Below, one piece after another: positions 34,424-41,780 of a stretch of DNA of 64,000 nt. Made by a program: the position numbers and the translations under genes. Source of the stretch: an uncultured Ruminococcus sp. (GTDB lineage Bacteria; Bacillota; Clostridia; Oscillospirales; Acutalibacteraceae); assembly GCA_902776375.1 (NCBI GenBank), contig CACYPV010000011.1, positions 21,072 to 85,071 on the forward strand. The letters are read 5' to 3'. Numbering within the stretch: position 1 is the stretch's first letter; the number at the start of each line of letters is the position of its first letter. A model generated the notes under the pieces. The model saw only the letters and a list, made by a program, of their open reading frames with translations. It had not been told where the DNA came from and searched no databases.

Positions 34424-34478
34424 CTATATTAGAATTATAATCATTGCCGTCAAGCGGGATAATCTCCTGCTTGGCGGC
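34424..34478 (+). repeat. Diverged third copy of the terminator repeat
   Basis: Matches the last 55 bases of the repeats at 29683 and 32493 (AGAATTATAATCA, then hairpin GCCGTCAAG/CTTGGCGGC at 34446-34478, T-run), but lacks the leading GAGTGGGAGTAA. It acts as the terminator of the GNAT gene. Confidence 0.7.
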
Positions 34479-34517
34479 GTTTTATTTTGGATTTGATGTA
34501 AGTTATTCGCTAACTTA

Positions 34518-34546
34518 TTGAAATTCCCAATCGTGTATGATAAAAT
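34518..34546 (+). promoter_or_regulatory. Promoter of the lipoprotein gene
   Basis: TTGAAA (34518-34523), 17 bp, TAAAAT (34541-34546). A perfect inverted repeat TAAGTTA/TAACTTA lies just upstream (34499-34517). Confidence 0.6.
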
Positions 34547-34592
34547 GAATACGCAAAGATGAACAACATTTCAAACAGAAAGAAGGAGCATT

Positions 34593-35363
34593 ATGAAAAA
34601 CTCTATCAAAGCAATGGCTATAGCTTCAGCGCTTTCCCTGTGCGCGGTATTTGCCGGCTGTTCCGGTTCTGCGTCATCCGGCACGTCAAGCGAGCCGTCG
34701 GCGCAGCCTGCTGCCGATCAGGCGACTGTAGCTGCAACGGAAGCGCCCGTCGAAGAAACGATCGTACCGCTTTCTACAAATCCCGAGGATTATCTGACGA
34801 TGTTCGACGAGGGCAGCTACTATAACAAGGTGCTTTACAAGGACTGCGAATACAAAATGCCCCTAATTAAGCTGGATTCCGCCGACGCTAAGACCATTAA
34901 CAGCGAGCTGGAAGAGGTCTATAAGCAGTGCCAAAACGATATCGATCTATACAAAAATCAAGAATTCCACGACGGCACTCAGACGGTCAGCTACACCGCC
35001 GCTCTGAACGGCTCCGTCCTTTCGCTTTGCGTAGAGCGTAAATATCCCATGAGCGTCCGGAAATACAACGTTGCTAATATCGACGTGCTCACCGGCGAAA
35101 AGCTCGACAACAGCGCGGTATTGACTGCTGCCGGAACCACCGAGGAGCAGGTCAAGAGCAATACCAAAGCCGCTATCGATTCTTACTATGCCGATAAGTA
35201 CGGCTCTAACGTCGGCAGTAAGTCATACAGCAAAACCATGTCGGACGATAATATCGCCGCGGCAAGGTATTATCTCGGAGACGGAAATTCCTTATGCGCC
35301 GCGTTCGATGTGTTCTTCGAGGCGGGCGTGGGCGTCACCGAAGGCACGGCAAAAATATCATAA
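34593..35363 (+). CDS. Lipoprotein with DUF3298/RsiV-like domain
   Basis: 256 residues. A lipoprotein signal peptide ends in the lipobox VFAGC at cysteine 23, followed by a Ser/Ala/Glu-rich linker to about residue 55. The remaining domain (PLIKLDSADAKTINSELEEVYKQC, VSYTAALNGSVLSLCVERKYP, NVDVLTGEKL-type segment) looks like the PdaC/RsiV (DUF3298) fold, which binds lysozyme or wall glycans in known cases. The role here is not known. AAGGAG precedes the ATG. Confidence 0.7.
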   Translation: MKNSIKAMAIASALSLCAVFAGCSGSASSGTSSEPSAQPAADQATVAATEAPVEETIVPLSTNPEDYLTMFDEGSYYNKVLYKDCEYKMPLIKLDSADAKTINSELEEVYKQCQNDIDLYKNQEFHDGTQTVSYTAALNGSVLSLCVERKYPMSVRKYNVANIDVLTGEKLDNSAVLTAAGTTEEQVKSNTKAAIDSYYADKYGSNVGSKSYSKTMSDDNIAAARYYLGDGNSLCAAFDVFFEAGVGVTEGTAKIS

Positions 35364-35370
35364 TGCTATC

Positions 35371-35408
35371 AAAAGGAGTTGTCCTCACAGGACGGCTCCT
35401 TTATTCTT
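35371..35408 (+). terminator. Terminator of the lipoprotein gene
   Basis: AAAGGAGTTGTCC pairs with GGACGGCTCCTTT (one wobble-type mismatch), then ATTCTTT. Confidence 0.75.
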
Positions 35409-35521
35409 TATCGGAATTATAAATTACGTTTTCGTGATATTTACCGAAAATTTGATTTTCTATTGCTACATGCGTTTTTTTGTGCTAAAATGTTCCTGTA
35501 TAAAAATAAGGAGAGAAATAT

Positions 35522-35971
35522 ATGGACGAAAACTTTAAGTTTTTGGTTTCCGCTTCGGGCTTTGAGCTTGAACGGATACGCACCGCGCTTTTAGATAACG
35601 GCATACCCAGCGACAGCAAGCCGCAGCGCCGCAATTTTTCCGCTAAGGCGGTCACGGGCGTTGACAATTCCGTGCAGGACATCTATGTTGCGGAGAAGGA
35701 CTACGAAAACGCTTACGATCTTTGCGTCGGCATCGGCGCTATACACATCGAGGGCGAGGAAGAGATAATCGAGGATGACGCCGCTTTTGCCGATGCTGCG
35801 GAAAACGCGGAGGAAACATCCGCCGCACCCGCCGAGGAATTCGAGGAGATGCCCTCGGGCAAGCGCACCGCGGTGCGCATAGTGTCGGCTATCCTGTTTA
35901 TTCTTATCGCCGCCGCCATCATATTCGGAACAGATTATTTTATGGGCTGGATCAAAGGCCTGTTTATGTAA
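35522..35971 (+). CDS. DUF2007-like protein with C-terminal membrane anchor
   Basis: 149 residues. Residues 4-75 look like the DUF2007 (putative signal-transducing, ferredoxin-like) domain: FLVSASGFELERIRTALLDNGIPSD and DIYVAEKDYENAYDLC. An acidic linker (about 80-112) leads to one C-terminal helix (VSAILFILIAAAIIFGTDY), so it is a tail-anchored cytosolic domain. Function unknown. AGGAGAG precedes the ATG; metY follows after 13 bases. Confidence 0.7.
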   Translation: MDENFKFLVSASGFELERIRTALLDNGIPSDSKPQRRNFSAKAVTGVDNSVQDIYVAEKDYENAYDLCVGIGAIHIEGEEEIIEDDAAFADAAENAEETSAAPAEEFEEMPSGKRTAVRIVSAILFILIAAAIIFGTDYFMGWIKGLFM

Positions 35972-35984
35972 GGAGTAATTTACA

Positions 35985-37256
35985 ATGAACGTTGAAACAA
36001 AATGCCTGCACGCAGGCTATGAACCCGAAAACGGCGAGCCCAGACAGCTCCCGATCTATCAGAGCACCACATGGAAATACGCTTCCTCAGACGATATGGG
36101 CAAGCTTTTTGACCTTGAGGCGAGCGGTTATTTCTATACCCGCCTGCAAAACCCCACCAACGATCAGGTCGCGGCTAAGATCGCCGCGCTCGAGGGCGGC
36201 GTAGCCGGAATGCTTACTTCAAGCGGACAGGCGGCAAACTTCTTCGCGCTGTTTAATATCTGCGAGACCGGCAGCCATATCGTGGCTTCCTCCTCGATAT
36301 ACGGCGGCACATACAACCTGCTGGGCGTTACAATGAAGAAAATGGGCATCGACGTCACCTTTGTCGACCAGACCCTTTCCGAGGAAGAGCTTCAAAAGGA
36401 GTTTCGCCCCAACACCAGAGCCGTGTTCGGCGAGACCATCACCAACCCCACGGTTTCGGTGCTCGATATCGAAAAGTTCGCGCGTTTGGCGCATAAAAAC
36501 GGCGTTCCGCTCATTATCGACAACACCTTTGCAACTCCCGTAAACTGCCGCCCGATCGAGTTCGGCGCGGATATCGTCACTCATTCCACCACAAAATACA
36601 TGGACGGTCACGCCGTTAGCGTAGGCGGCGCTATTGTGGACAGCGGCAACTTCGATTGGATGGCGCACGCCGACAAATATCCCGGCATGACCACTCCCGA
36701 CGATAGTTATCACGGCTTGGTTTACGCCGAAAAGTTCGGCAAGCTCGGCTATATCACAAAGGCGACATCGCAGCTCATGCGCGACCTCGGCTCTATCCAG
36801 TCGCCCATGAATGCTTTCTACCTCAACAACGGTCTTGAAAGCCTGCACGTAAGGATGAACCGCCACTGCGAAAACGCGCTTAAAATCGCGAAATTCCTTA
36901 AGGCTCAGGACAAAGTCGCTTGGATCCATTATCCCGACCTCGAGGGCGACGACAACTATGAGCTCTGCAAAAAGTATCTGCCCAACGGTTCCTGCGGCGT
37001 AATCGCGTTCGCAGTCAAAGGCGGCAGAGACAAAGCTATCGCTTTCATGGACAGCCTCAAGCTTATGATAATCGCCACTCACGTAGCCGACGCGCGCACC
37101 TGCCTGCTCCATCCCGCAAGCCACACCCACCGTCAGCTCAGCGACGACCAGCTCCGCGAGGCAGGCATCGCGCCCGACCTTATCCGTCTGTCGGTAGGTC
37201 TTGAAAACGCCGACGACCTTATCGCCGATCTTCAGCAGGCGCTGGACAAGATTTAA
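35985..37256 (+). CDS. metY: O-acetylhomoserine sulfhydrylase (MetY type)
   Basis: PLP enzyme of the Cys/Met-metabolism family that makes homocysteine from O-acetylhomoserine and sulfide. 423 residues, the longer MetY length. TKCLHAGYEP at the start, SGYFYTRLQNPT, SSGQAANFFAL, SIYGGTYNL, and the PLP-lysine region HSTTKYMDGH are intact, as are LIIDNTFATP and HPASHTHRQL. Cystathionine gamma-synthase is the main alternative, but length and the YTRLQNPT/STTKYMDGH pattern favour MetY. AAGGAG precedes the ATG. Confidence 0.9.
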   Translation: MNVETKCLHAGYEPENGEPRQLPIYQSTTWKYASSDDMGKLFDLEASGYFYTRLQNPTNDQVAAKIAALEGGVAGMLTSSGQAANFFALFNICETGSHIVASSSIYGGTYNLLGVTMKKMGIDVTFVDQTLSEEELQKEFRPNTRAVFGETITNPTVSVLDIEKFARLAHKNGVPLIIDNTFATPVNCRPIEFGADIVTHSTTKYMDGHAVSVGGAIVDSGNFDWMAHADKYPGMTTPDDSYHGLVYAEKFGKLGYITKATSQLMRDLGSIQSPMNAFYLNNGLESLHVRMNRHCENALKIAKFLKAQDKVAWIHYPDLEGDDNYELCKKYLPNGSCGVIAFAVKGGRDKAIAFMDSLKLMIIATHVADARTCLLHPASHTHRQLSDDQLREAGIAPDLIRLSVGLENADDLIADLQQALDKI

Positions 37257-37319
37257 TTATTTCCCTTCACTATACACTATTCAATTTACACTTTATACTA
37301 AATTATCCGGAGGTTTTTT

Positions 37320-38015
37320 ATGAGCGCTTTTGTTTCTGCAATCATTGTCGCCGCGGGCGGCTCTACCCGCATGGGAATATCCGACAGCAAGCAATTCATC
37401 CCGCTGCTTGGCAAGCCCGCTATTTCATACACTCTCAGCGCGTTTCAGAACTGCGCGCTCATAAGCGAGATCGTCGTTGTCAGCCGCGCGCAGGATATCG
37501 ACCGCATTTTCGCGCTTTCGCAGGAATGTGGCTTCGACAAGGTCATCGCCGTTGTCGAGGGCGGCGCTTGCCGCGCCGAAAGCGTTAAAAACGGCATCCT
37601 CGCCGCCGACGCTCAGGCACAGTATTTCGCTATCCACGACGGCGCGCGTCCGCTTATCACTACCGAGGAGATCAACGCTGTGGTAGAAGCGGCGTTTGAA
37701 ACAGGCGCGGCGACGGTCGGTACAGCTGTTACCGACACCATAAAGGTCGCTGACGAAAACAACGTTATTGTCAACACGCCCGAGCGTTCCACCCTCAGAG
37801 CGGTGCAGACTCCCCAGGTGTTCGAAAAGGAGCTGTACTCCTTCGCTCTTTCCGACGCTGACGACCTTGAAAGCGTCACCGACGACTGCTCGCTGATCGA
37901 AAAAATGGGCGGCGAAGTGCTCATTGTCGAGGGCAGCCGCGAGAATATCAAGCTCACCACGCCAATCGACGTGCTCATAGCCGAAAGCATCCTCAGCAAG
38001 AGGAATCAGCCGTGA
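37320..38015 (+). CDS. ispD: 2-C-methyl-D-erythritol 4-phosphate cytidylyltransferase
   Basis: MEP-pathway step: MEP + CTP to CDP-ME. 231 residues. The nucleotide-binding [14 protein letters not shown] with FIPLLGKP, the HDGARPLI motif and [10 protein letters not shown] plus TDDCSL are all typical. GGAGG lies six bases before the ATG. It overlaps ispF by four bases (ATGA-type coupling as GTGA), the usual ispD-ispF pairing. Confidence 0.96.
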   Translation: MSAFVSAIIVAAGGSTRMGISDSKQFIPLLGKPAISYTLSAFQNCALISEIVVVSRAQDIDRIFALSQECGFDKVIAVVEGGACRAESVKNGILAADAQAQYFAIHDGARPLITTEEINAVVEAAFETGAATVGTAVTDTIKVADENNVIVNTPERSTLRAVQTPQVFEKELYSFALSDADDLESVTDDCSLIEKMGGEVLIVEGSRENIKLTTPIDVLIAESILSKRNQP

Positions 38016-38485
38016 TAAGGATAGGGCACGGCTACGACGTGCACCGCTTTGCGGAGAACAGAAAGCTGATCCTCGGCGGCGTTGAGATACCGTACGAGTT
38101 CGGCTTGCTCGGCCATTCCGACGCGGACGTGCTGGCTCACGCTATCATGGACGCTCTGCTCGGCGCCGCGGCGCTGGGCGATATCGGTCAGCATTTTCCT
38201 GATACCGACAACGCCTACAAGGGCGCCGACAGCATGGTTTTGCTGCGCGAGGTCTGCCGTATACTTTCCGAAAACGGTTATTCTATCGGCAACATTGACG
38301 CGACCGTCATCGCGCAGAAGCCCAAGCTGAAGGACTACATAGTCAGCATGCGCGAGACCATCGCGCAAAACTGCGGGATCGACATTTCGCAGGTCAGCGT
38401 AAAGGCGACCACCGAGGAAAAGCTCGGTTTTACCGGCAGGCTTGAGGGCATTTCGGCGCACGCAGTCGCACTGATACAATCATAA
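38012..38485 (+). CDS. ispF: 2-C-methyl-D-erythritol 2,4-cyclodiphosphate synthase
   Basis: MEP-pathway cyclase producing MEcPP, the substrate of the IspG encoded at the window start. 157 residues with the zinc-site [44 protein letters not shown] and the C-terminal [13 protein letters not shown]. The start is GTG 38012 overlapping the ispD stop. Followed at once by the hairpin that also carries the next gene's ribosome site. Confidence 0.97.
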   Translation: MIRIGHGYDVHRFAENRKLILGGVEIPYEFGLLGHSDADVLAHAIMDALLGAAALGDIGQHFPDTDNAYKGADSMVLLREVCRILSENGYSIGNIDATVIAQKPKLKDYIVSMRETIAQNCGIDISQVSVKATTEEKLGFTGRLEGISAHAVALIQS

Positions 38486-38490
38486 TACAT

Positions 38491-38525
38491 ACACCTCGCT
38501 CATACATTTGGGCGAGGTGTTTTTT
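38491..38525 (+). terminator. Terminator whose 3' arm is the ribosome site of the next gene
   Basis: ACACCTCGC (38491-38499) pairs perfectly with GCGAGGTGT (38512-38520), followed by five more Ts and then ATG 38526. The right arm contains GAGGTG at correct spacing for the carboxypeptidase start, so the same stem can end ispDF transcription and mask translation initiation. Confidence 0.75.
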
Positions 38526-39662
38526 ATGAAGCGAAAGATTATTTCAATACTGTTGGCGTTATCCCTCGTGTTCTGTTCTGCGGTGTTCGTTTCTGCGGAC
38601 GACGACGCGCTGATCTCTGCTCCGTCGGGAATACTTATGGAAGCGTCAACAGGTAAAATTCTTTATGAGAAAAATGCACATGAACAGCGGCCATGCGCGT
38701 CCATAACAAAGGTCATGACTTTGCTGCTTGTGTTCGAGGCGATGGACAGCGGCAAGCTAAAGCTCACCGACACTATAACCGCGAGCGAGCACGCGGCGTC
38801 TATGGGCGGTAGCGACATCTGGCTGGAAACGGGGGAGAAGATGTCCGCCGACGACATGATAAAGGCGACGGTGGTTGCCAGCGCCAACGACGCGGCGGTT
38901 GCGCTCGCCGAGCATATCAGCGGCAGCGAGGAAGTGTTTGTTAAGCAGATGAACGAGCGCGCGGCGCAGCTCGGCATGAAGGAAACTGTGTTCAAAAACT
39001 GCAACGGGCTCGACGAGGACGGACACATCACCTCGGCATACGACGTTGCGGTGATGTCGCGCGAGCTGATGAAGCACGAAAAAATCTTTGATTACACATC
39101 TATCTGGCTTGACACCCTGCGCGGCGGCGAGACCCAAATAGTAAACACAAACAAGCTGCTAAAGACTTATAACGGCATAACCGGGTTGAAAACCGGCACC
39201 ACCGACGACGCGGGCTGCTGCGTTTCGGCTACCGCGACGCGCGGCGGCATGTCGCTTATCGGTGTGGTCTTGGGCGCGGACACGGGCAAGCAGCGTTTTG
39301 CCGACGCCGCGAAGCTTCTCGATTACGGCTTCGCTAATTATGCGATAAAAGAATTAAAAACGCCCGAAGACCTGCCGAAGGAAATCGAGGTCGATGGCGG
39401 AATGGAAAAGCGCGCCGAGCTATCCTGTGAGATAAACGGGGGAGCGGTCGTTAACAAGGCGAGCGCCGACGAAGCGCAGTACGAGGTATCTTTGCCCGAT
39501 TCACTTGAAGCGCCCGTGCTCAGCGGCGAAAAGGTCGGCAGCGTGATCGTAAAGATCGGCGGCGACACTAAAAGCTTTGACGTGATATCGCAAACCGAAA
39601 TAGCGCAGTCGTCCTTTGGTTTGGTGTTCAAAAAGCTGTTTGATTCATTGATTTCAATTTAA
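38526..39662 (+). CDS. D-alanyl-D-alanine carboxypeptidase (DacF/PBP5 type)
   Basis: Low-molecular-weight penicillin-binding protein trimming pentapeptide stems. About 378 residues: signal peptide 1-24 (RKIISILLALSLVFCSAVFVSA), S11 peptidase domain with SxxK in ASITKVM, SxN in VASANDAAV and KTG in GLKTGTT, then a C-terminal beta domain and a terminal hydrophobic/amphipathic end (LVFKKLFDSLISI) that could tether it to the membrane. Its stop codon TAA is part of the end of the MITE-like element downstream. Confidence 0.94.
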   Translation: MKRKIISILLALSLVFCSAVFVSADDDALISAPSGILMEASTGKILYEKNAHEQRPCASITKVMTLLLVFEAMDSGKLKLTDTITASEHAASMGGSDIWLETGEKMSADDMIKATVVASANDAAVALAEHISGSEEVFVKQMNERAAQLGMKETVFKNCNGLDEDGHITSAYDVAVMSRELMKHEKIFDYTSIWLDTLRGGETQIVNTNKLLKTYNGITGLKTGTTDDAGCCVSATATRGGMSLIGVVLGADTGKQRFADAAKLLDYGFANYAIKELKTPEDLPKEIEVDGGMEKRAELSCEINGGAVVNKASADEAQYEVSLPDSLEAPVLSGEKVGSVIVKIGGDTKSFDVISQTEIAQSSFGLVFKKLFDSLISI

Positions 39663-39827
39663 GGCACCACCGCACAATTCAAGGCGCACGGCTTGCTTGA
39701 ATCTTATTCCGTCAGCTTGCCCAAAAAATCTCGGCAAGGCGACAGCCTTACCTCAATTTATTTGTACAACCTGACGAAAAATCTTACTGCGCAATCCGCA
39801 CACCTGAATTATGCGGTATTGCCTTAA
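39659..39827. mobile_element. MITE-like element with ~22-bp terminal inverted repeats
   Basis: The left end TTAAGGCACCACCGCAC (39659 onward) and the right end, read on the other strand TTAAGGCAATACCGCAT, match over about 22 bp with 3-4 differences. The 169-bp element has no ORF and contains an imperfect internal palindrome (GGCAAGG...CCTTACC). It abuts the stop codon of the carboxypeptidase gene. TTAA at both ends is compatible with a TA- or TTAA-type target. It needs a transposase supplied elsewhere. Confidence 0.65.
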
Positions 39828-39865
39828 CTATTTTACTCTCGCCTTATATTCCAAATCCGATACGC

Positions 39866-39899
39866 AAAAACAAAAGCGCCTTTTTTCGGGCGCTTTCAG
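39866..39899 (-). terminator. Terminator of the GT14 gene
   Basis: AAAGCGCC (39873-39880) pairs with GGCGCTTT (39889-39896); on the minus strand it is followed by TGTTTTTG. Confidence 0.75.
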
Positions 39900-39928
39900 C
39901 TTGTGAAAATGCGGTGCGTTGCTGCACA

Positions 39929-40909
39929 CTATTTCTTTCGTAAAAGGTTTTCGTCTATCAACTCTATGATCCGTTCGTCTATAGTTATATCAAACTTTCT
40001 TGCAAACCATTGATGCGCGGCTTTGAGCTTGGGAAAATCATCTTCGGTAAAGACATACGGGTGACCCATAAAGGGCTTATCATCATCAAAAAAATACGCC
40101 CAAGTCATGCAATTCTGAGCTATGCAGTCTTTTGGATTGATCTCTATCAATTCCTTCACGGGCGATCTCATCGCCATCGTTTGAAAGAAAGTCTCTTCCG
40201 GCGTGTAGGATACAAGTAGATCGCGGACGATTTTTGTCCGGTTTTTGTATTCGGTGTAAATATGATCTATCGCGGTATCCGGCAGTATCCACCAGGCTGA
40301 TCCGCCGTACAGCTCCACTCCCGCTCCCGTCAGCGCCTTGTACGGAGATTTACCCAGCACCGATACCGTTTTTTTCAGTACCTTTACGCCTGTCAAAAGC
40401 GGCTTTTTAATCAGCTTATTTTTGCCGAATCTGTCTTTTATTCCGCGTTCGGTTTTACGGAGCCTTGGGGATCGTTTGATCCTGAATTTATAATAGATCC
40501 AATTATCCGGATCGTATGCGGTGCAATCAATATAGGGCTTAGGATAGCTGCTATCCAGGGATGTGTTTATTGTATCTATCGGCTTTATCGCATAGTCCTG
40601 ACCGCTGAGCAGCGCGTAGTATTGATAATCCGGACCTTTGCTTTTAACACAGTCGAGCATTATGAAAACGATATCAACGAGCGTTCTGTCATCCAGTATT
40701 CCTTTGATACGTTTGTCAGCGATATACAGATTATCAGTCGTTTTGTGTTCTTCAACAAAAGCTTTGTATTCTTCATCCGGAACGGAAGCGTCGATATGCA
40801 AAACAACGTCCGAGCGGCTTGTGATCAAATGCTTTAGCAAGCGCGAGACCTGTGAGAGGTTTTTGTGACACATGATCATAAATAAGTTTTTTTTATCGAC
40901 AGTAGCCAT
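39929..40909 (-). CDS. Core-2/I-branching type glycosyltransferase (GT14 family)
   Basis: About 326 residues. GT14 features: NLFMIMCHKNLSQVSRLLKHL at the N-terminus, VVLHIDASV, YYALLSGQDYAIKP, YGGSAWWILPD and PEETFFQTM. These enzymes add beta-linked GlcNAc or xylose branches; bacterial members sit in surface-glycan loci. No transmembrane segment. ATG 40909 gives the usual family start; ATG 40942 is possible but has no better ribosome site. It stands alone and points away from the tRNA-Gly and gtrA operon. Confidence 0.85.
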   Translation of the reverse strand: MATVDKKNLFMIMCHKNLSQVSRLLKHLITSRSDVVLHIDASVPDEEYKAFVEEHKTTDNLYIADKRIKGILDDRTLVDIVFIMLDCVKSKGPDYQYYALLSGQDYAIKPIDTINTSLDSSYPKPYIDCTAYDPDNWIYYKFRIKRSPRLRKTERGIKDRFGKNKLIKKPLLTGVKVLKKTVSVLGKSPYKALTGAGVELYGGSAWWILPDTAIDHIYTEYKNRTKIVRDLLVSYTPEETFFQTMAMRSPVKELIEINPKDCIAQNCMTWAYFFDDDKPFMGHPYVFTEDDFPKLKAAHQWFARKFDITIDERIIELIDENLLRKK

Positions 40910-40977
40910 TTTGTTCACGCACCCTTTTGATTTAGCGTCCATATCAGCTTAATAATGCGGATAAATAAAACAAAAAA

Positions 40978-41020
40978 TAAGGGGCTGCCGCAAAACTTCT
41001 CATTTTGCTGCAGTCCCTTA
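40978..41020 (-). terminator. Terminator of tRNA-Gly
   Basis: Long imperfect stem TAAGGGGCTGCCGCAAAA with TTTTGCTGCAGTCCCTTA, followed on the minus strand by TTTTTTG. Confidence 0.75.
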
Positions 41021-41026
41021 TATAAA

Positions 41027-41100
41027 TGGAGCGGATGATGGGAATCGAACCCACACGATCAGCTTGGAAGGCTGAAGTTCTACCACTAAACTACATCCGC
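41027..41100 (-). tRNA. tRNA-Gly (anticodon TCC)
   Basis: 74-nt tRNA on the minus strand. Acceptor GCGGATG/CATCCGC, D-arm TAGTTTAGTGGTAGAAC, anticodon stem-loop TCAGC-CTTCCAA-GCTGA giving TCC, T-arm GTGGGTTCGATTCCCAT, encoded CCA. Confidence 0.97.
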
Positions 41101-41117
41101 ATGTTTGCAACAGTGTT

Positions 41118-41146
41118 ATTATATCATCATGTTTTAAATATGTCAA
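41118..41146 (-). promoter_or_regulatory. Promoter of tRNA-Gly
   Basis: TTGACA (41146-41141), 17 bp, TATAAT (41123-41118) on the minus strand, 18 bases before the mature 5' end. Confidence 0.8.
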
Positions 41147-41162
41147 GGATTATTTTATGTGC

Positions 41163-41200
41163 CGGCGGGTTTTCTTCTGCCCGCCGTTTTTCGTTTTACT
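41163..41200 (+). terminator. Terminator-like hairpin upstream of the gtrA promoter
   Basis: CGGCGGG/CCCGCCG with a 10-base loop, then TTTTTCGTTTT. No plus-strand gene ends just before it; it may insulate the gtrA promoter that follows. Confidence 0.65.
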
Positions 41201-41201
41201 A

Positions 41202-41230
41202 TTGATTTTTATAATTTATGATGATATAAT
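41202..41230 (+). promoter_or_regulatory. Promoter of the gtrA operon
   Basis: TTGATT (41202-41207), 17 bp, TATAAT (41225-41230), 47 bases before ATG 41278. Confidence 0.7.
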
Positions 41231-41277
41231 ATTAAAGATTATGTGGTATATTATTAAAACTGCATTACGGAGGAAAA

Positions 41278-41748
41278 ATGAAGGAACTGTTCATGCTTAT
41301 CAAAAGGCTCGATTTCAAGGGGCTGTTTTTCTCAAAAACCGATAACGCTTTCATCCAGTTTTTCCGTTACTGCTTTGTCGGCGGTATCGCGACCTTGGTT
41401 GAGGGCGGCGCTCTTTGGATCATCCAGCACTTTATATTTAAAGAAGCCGACGGCTTTTACGTTTATATAGCTCAGGGTATCGCTTTCGTTTTAGGTCTTA
41501 TCACAAACTTCATTCTGTCAAAGCTGTTTGTGTTTCAGGAGAAAAGCGAAAAAACGAACGCCGCCGGAGAGTTTATCGCCTATGCCGTTATAGGCGTCGT
41601 CGGGCTTGGAATTAAAGAGCTGCTGCTTTGGCTGTTCAATGTCCAAATCGGCTGGCACTACATGATAGTATGGGTCATCTCTACAATTTTAGTTCTTGTA
41701 TGGAATTATGCCGCGAGAAGGATCCTTTTGTACAGGAAGAAGAAATAA
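41278..41748 (+). CDS. GtrA-family membrane protein
   Basis: 156 residues, four helices. FFRYCFVGGIATLVEGGALWIIQ, GIAFVLGLITNFILSKLFVF and the last helices IAYAVIGVVGLGIKELLLWLF and IVWVISTILVLVWNYAARRILLY are typical of GtrA, a proposed flippase/partner for polyprenyl-linked sugars. CGGAGG precedes the ATG. It leads an operon with an FAD enzyme and a GT-C transferase, consistent with surface-glycan modification. Confidence 0.9.
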   Translation: MKELFMLIKRLDFKGLFFSKTDNAFIQFFRYCFVGGIATLVEGGALWIIQHFIFKEADGFYVYIAQGIAFVLGLITNFILSKLFVFQEKSEKTNAAGEFIAYAVIGVVGLGIKELLLWLFNVQIGWHYMIVWVISTILVLVWNYAARRILLYRKKK

Positions 41749-41780
41749 GATTATTGTATAAATACAGATAGGTGGATAAA

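Noticed and set aside
36219-37130. 303-codon minus-strand frame inside metY
   Set aside because: Shadow of the metY coding frame; composition rich in V, A, H, D and no recognisable family.
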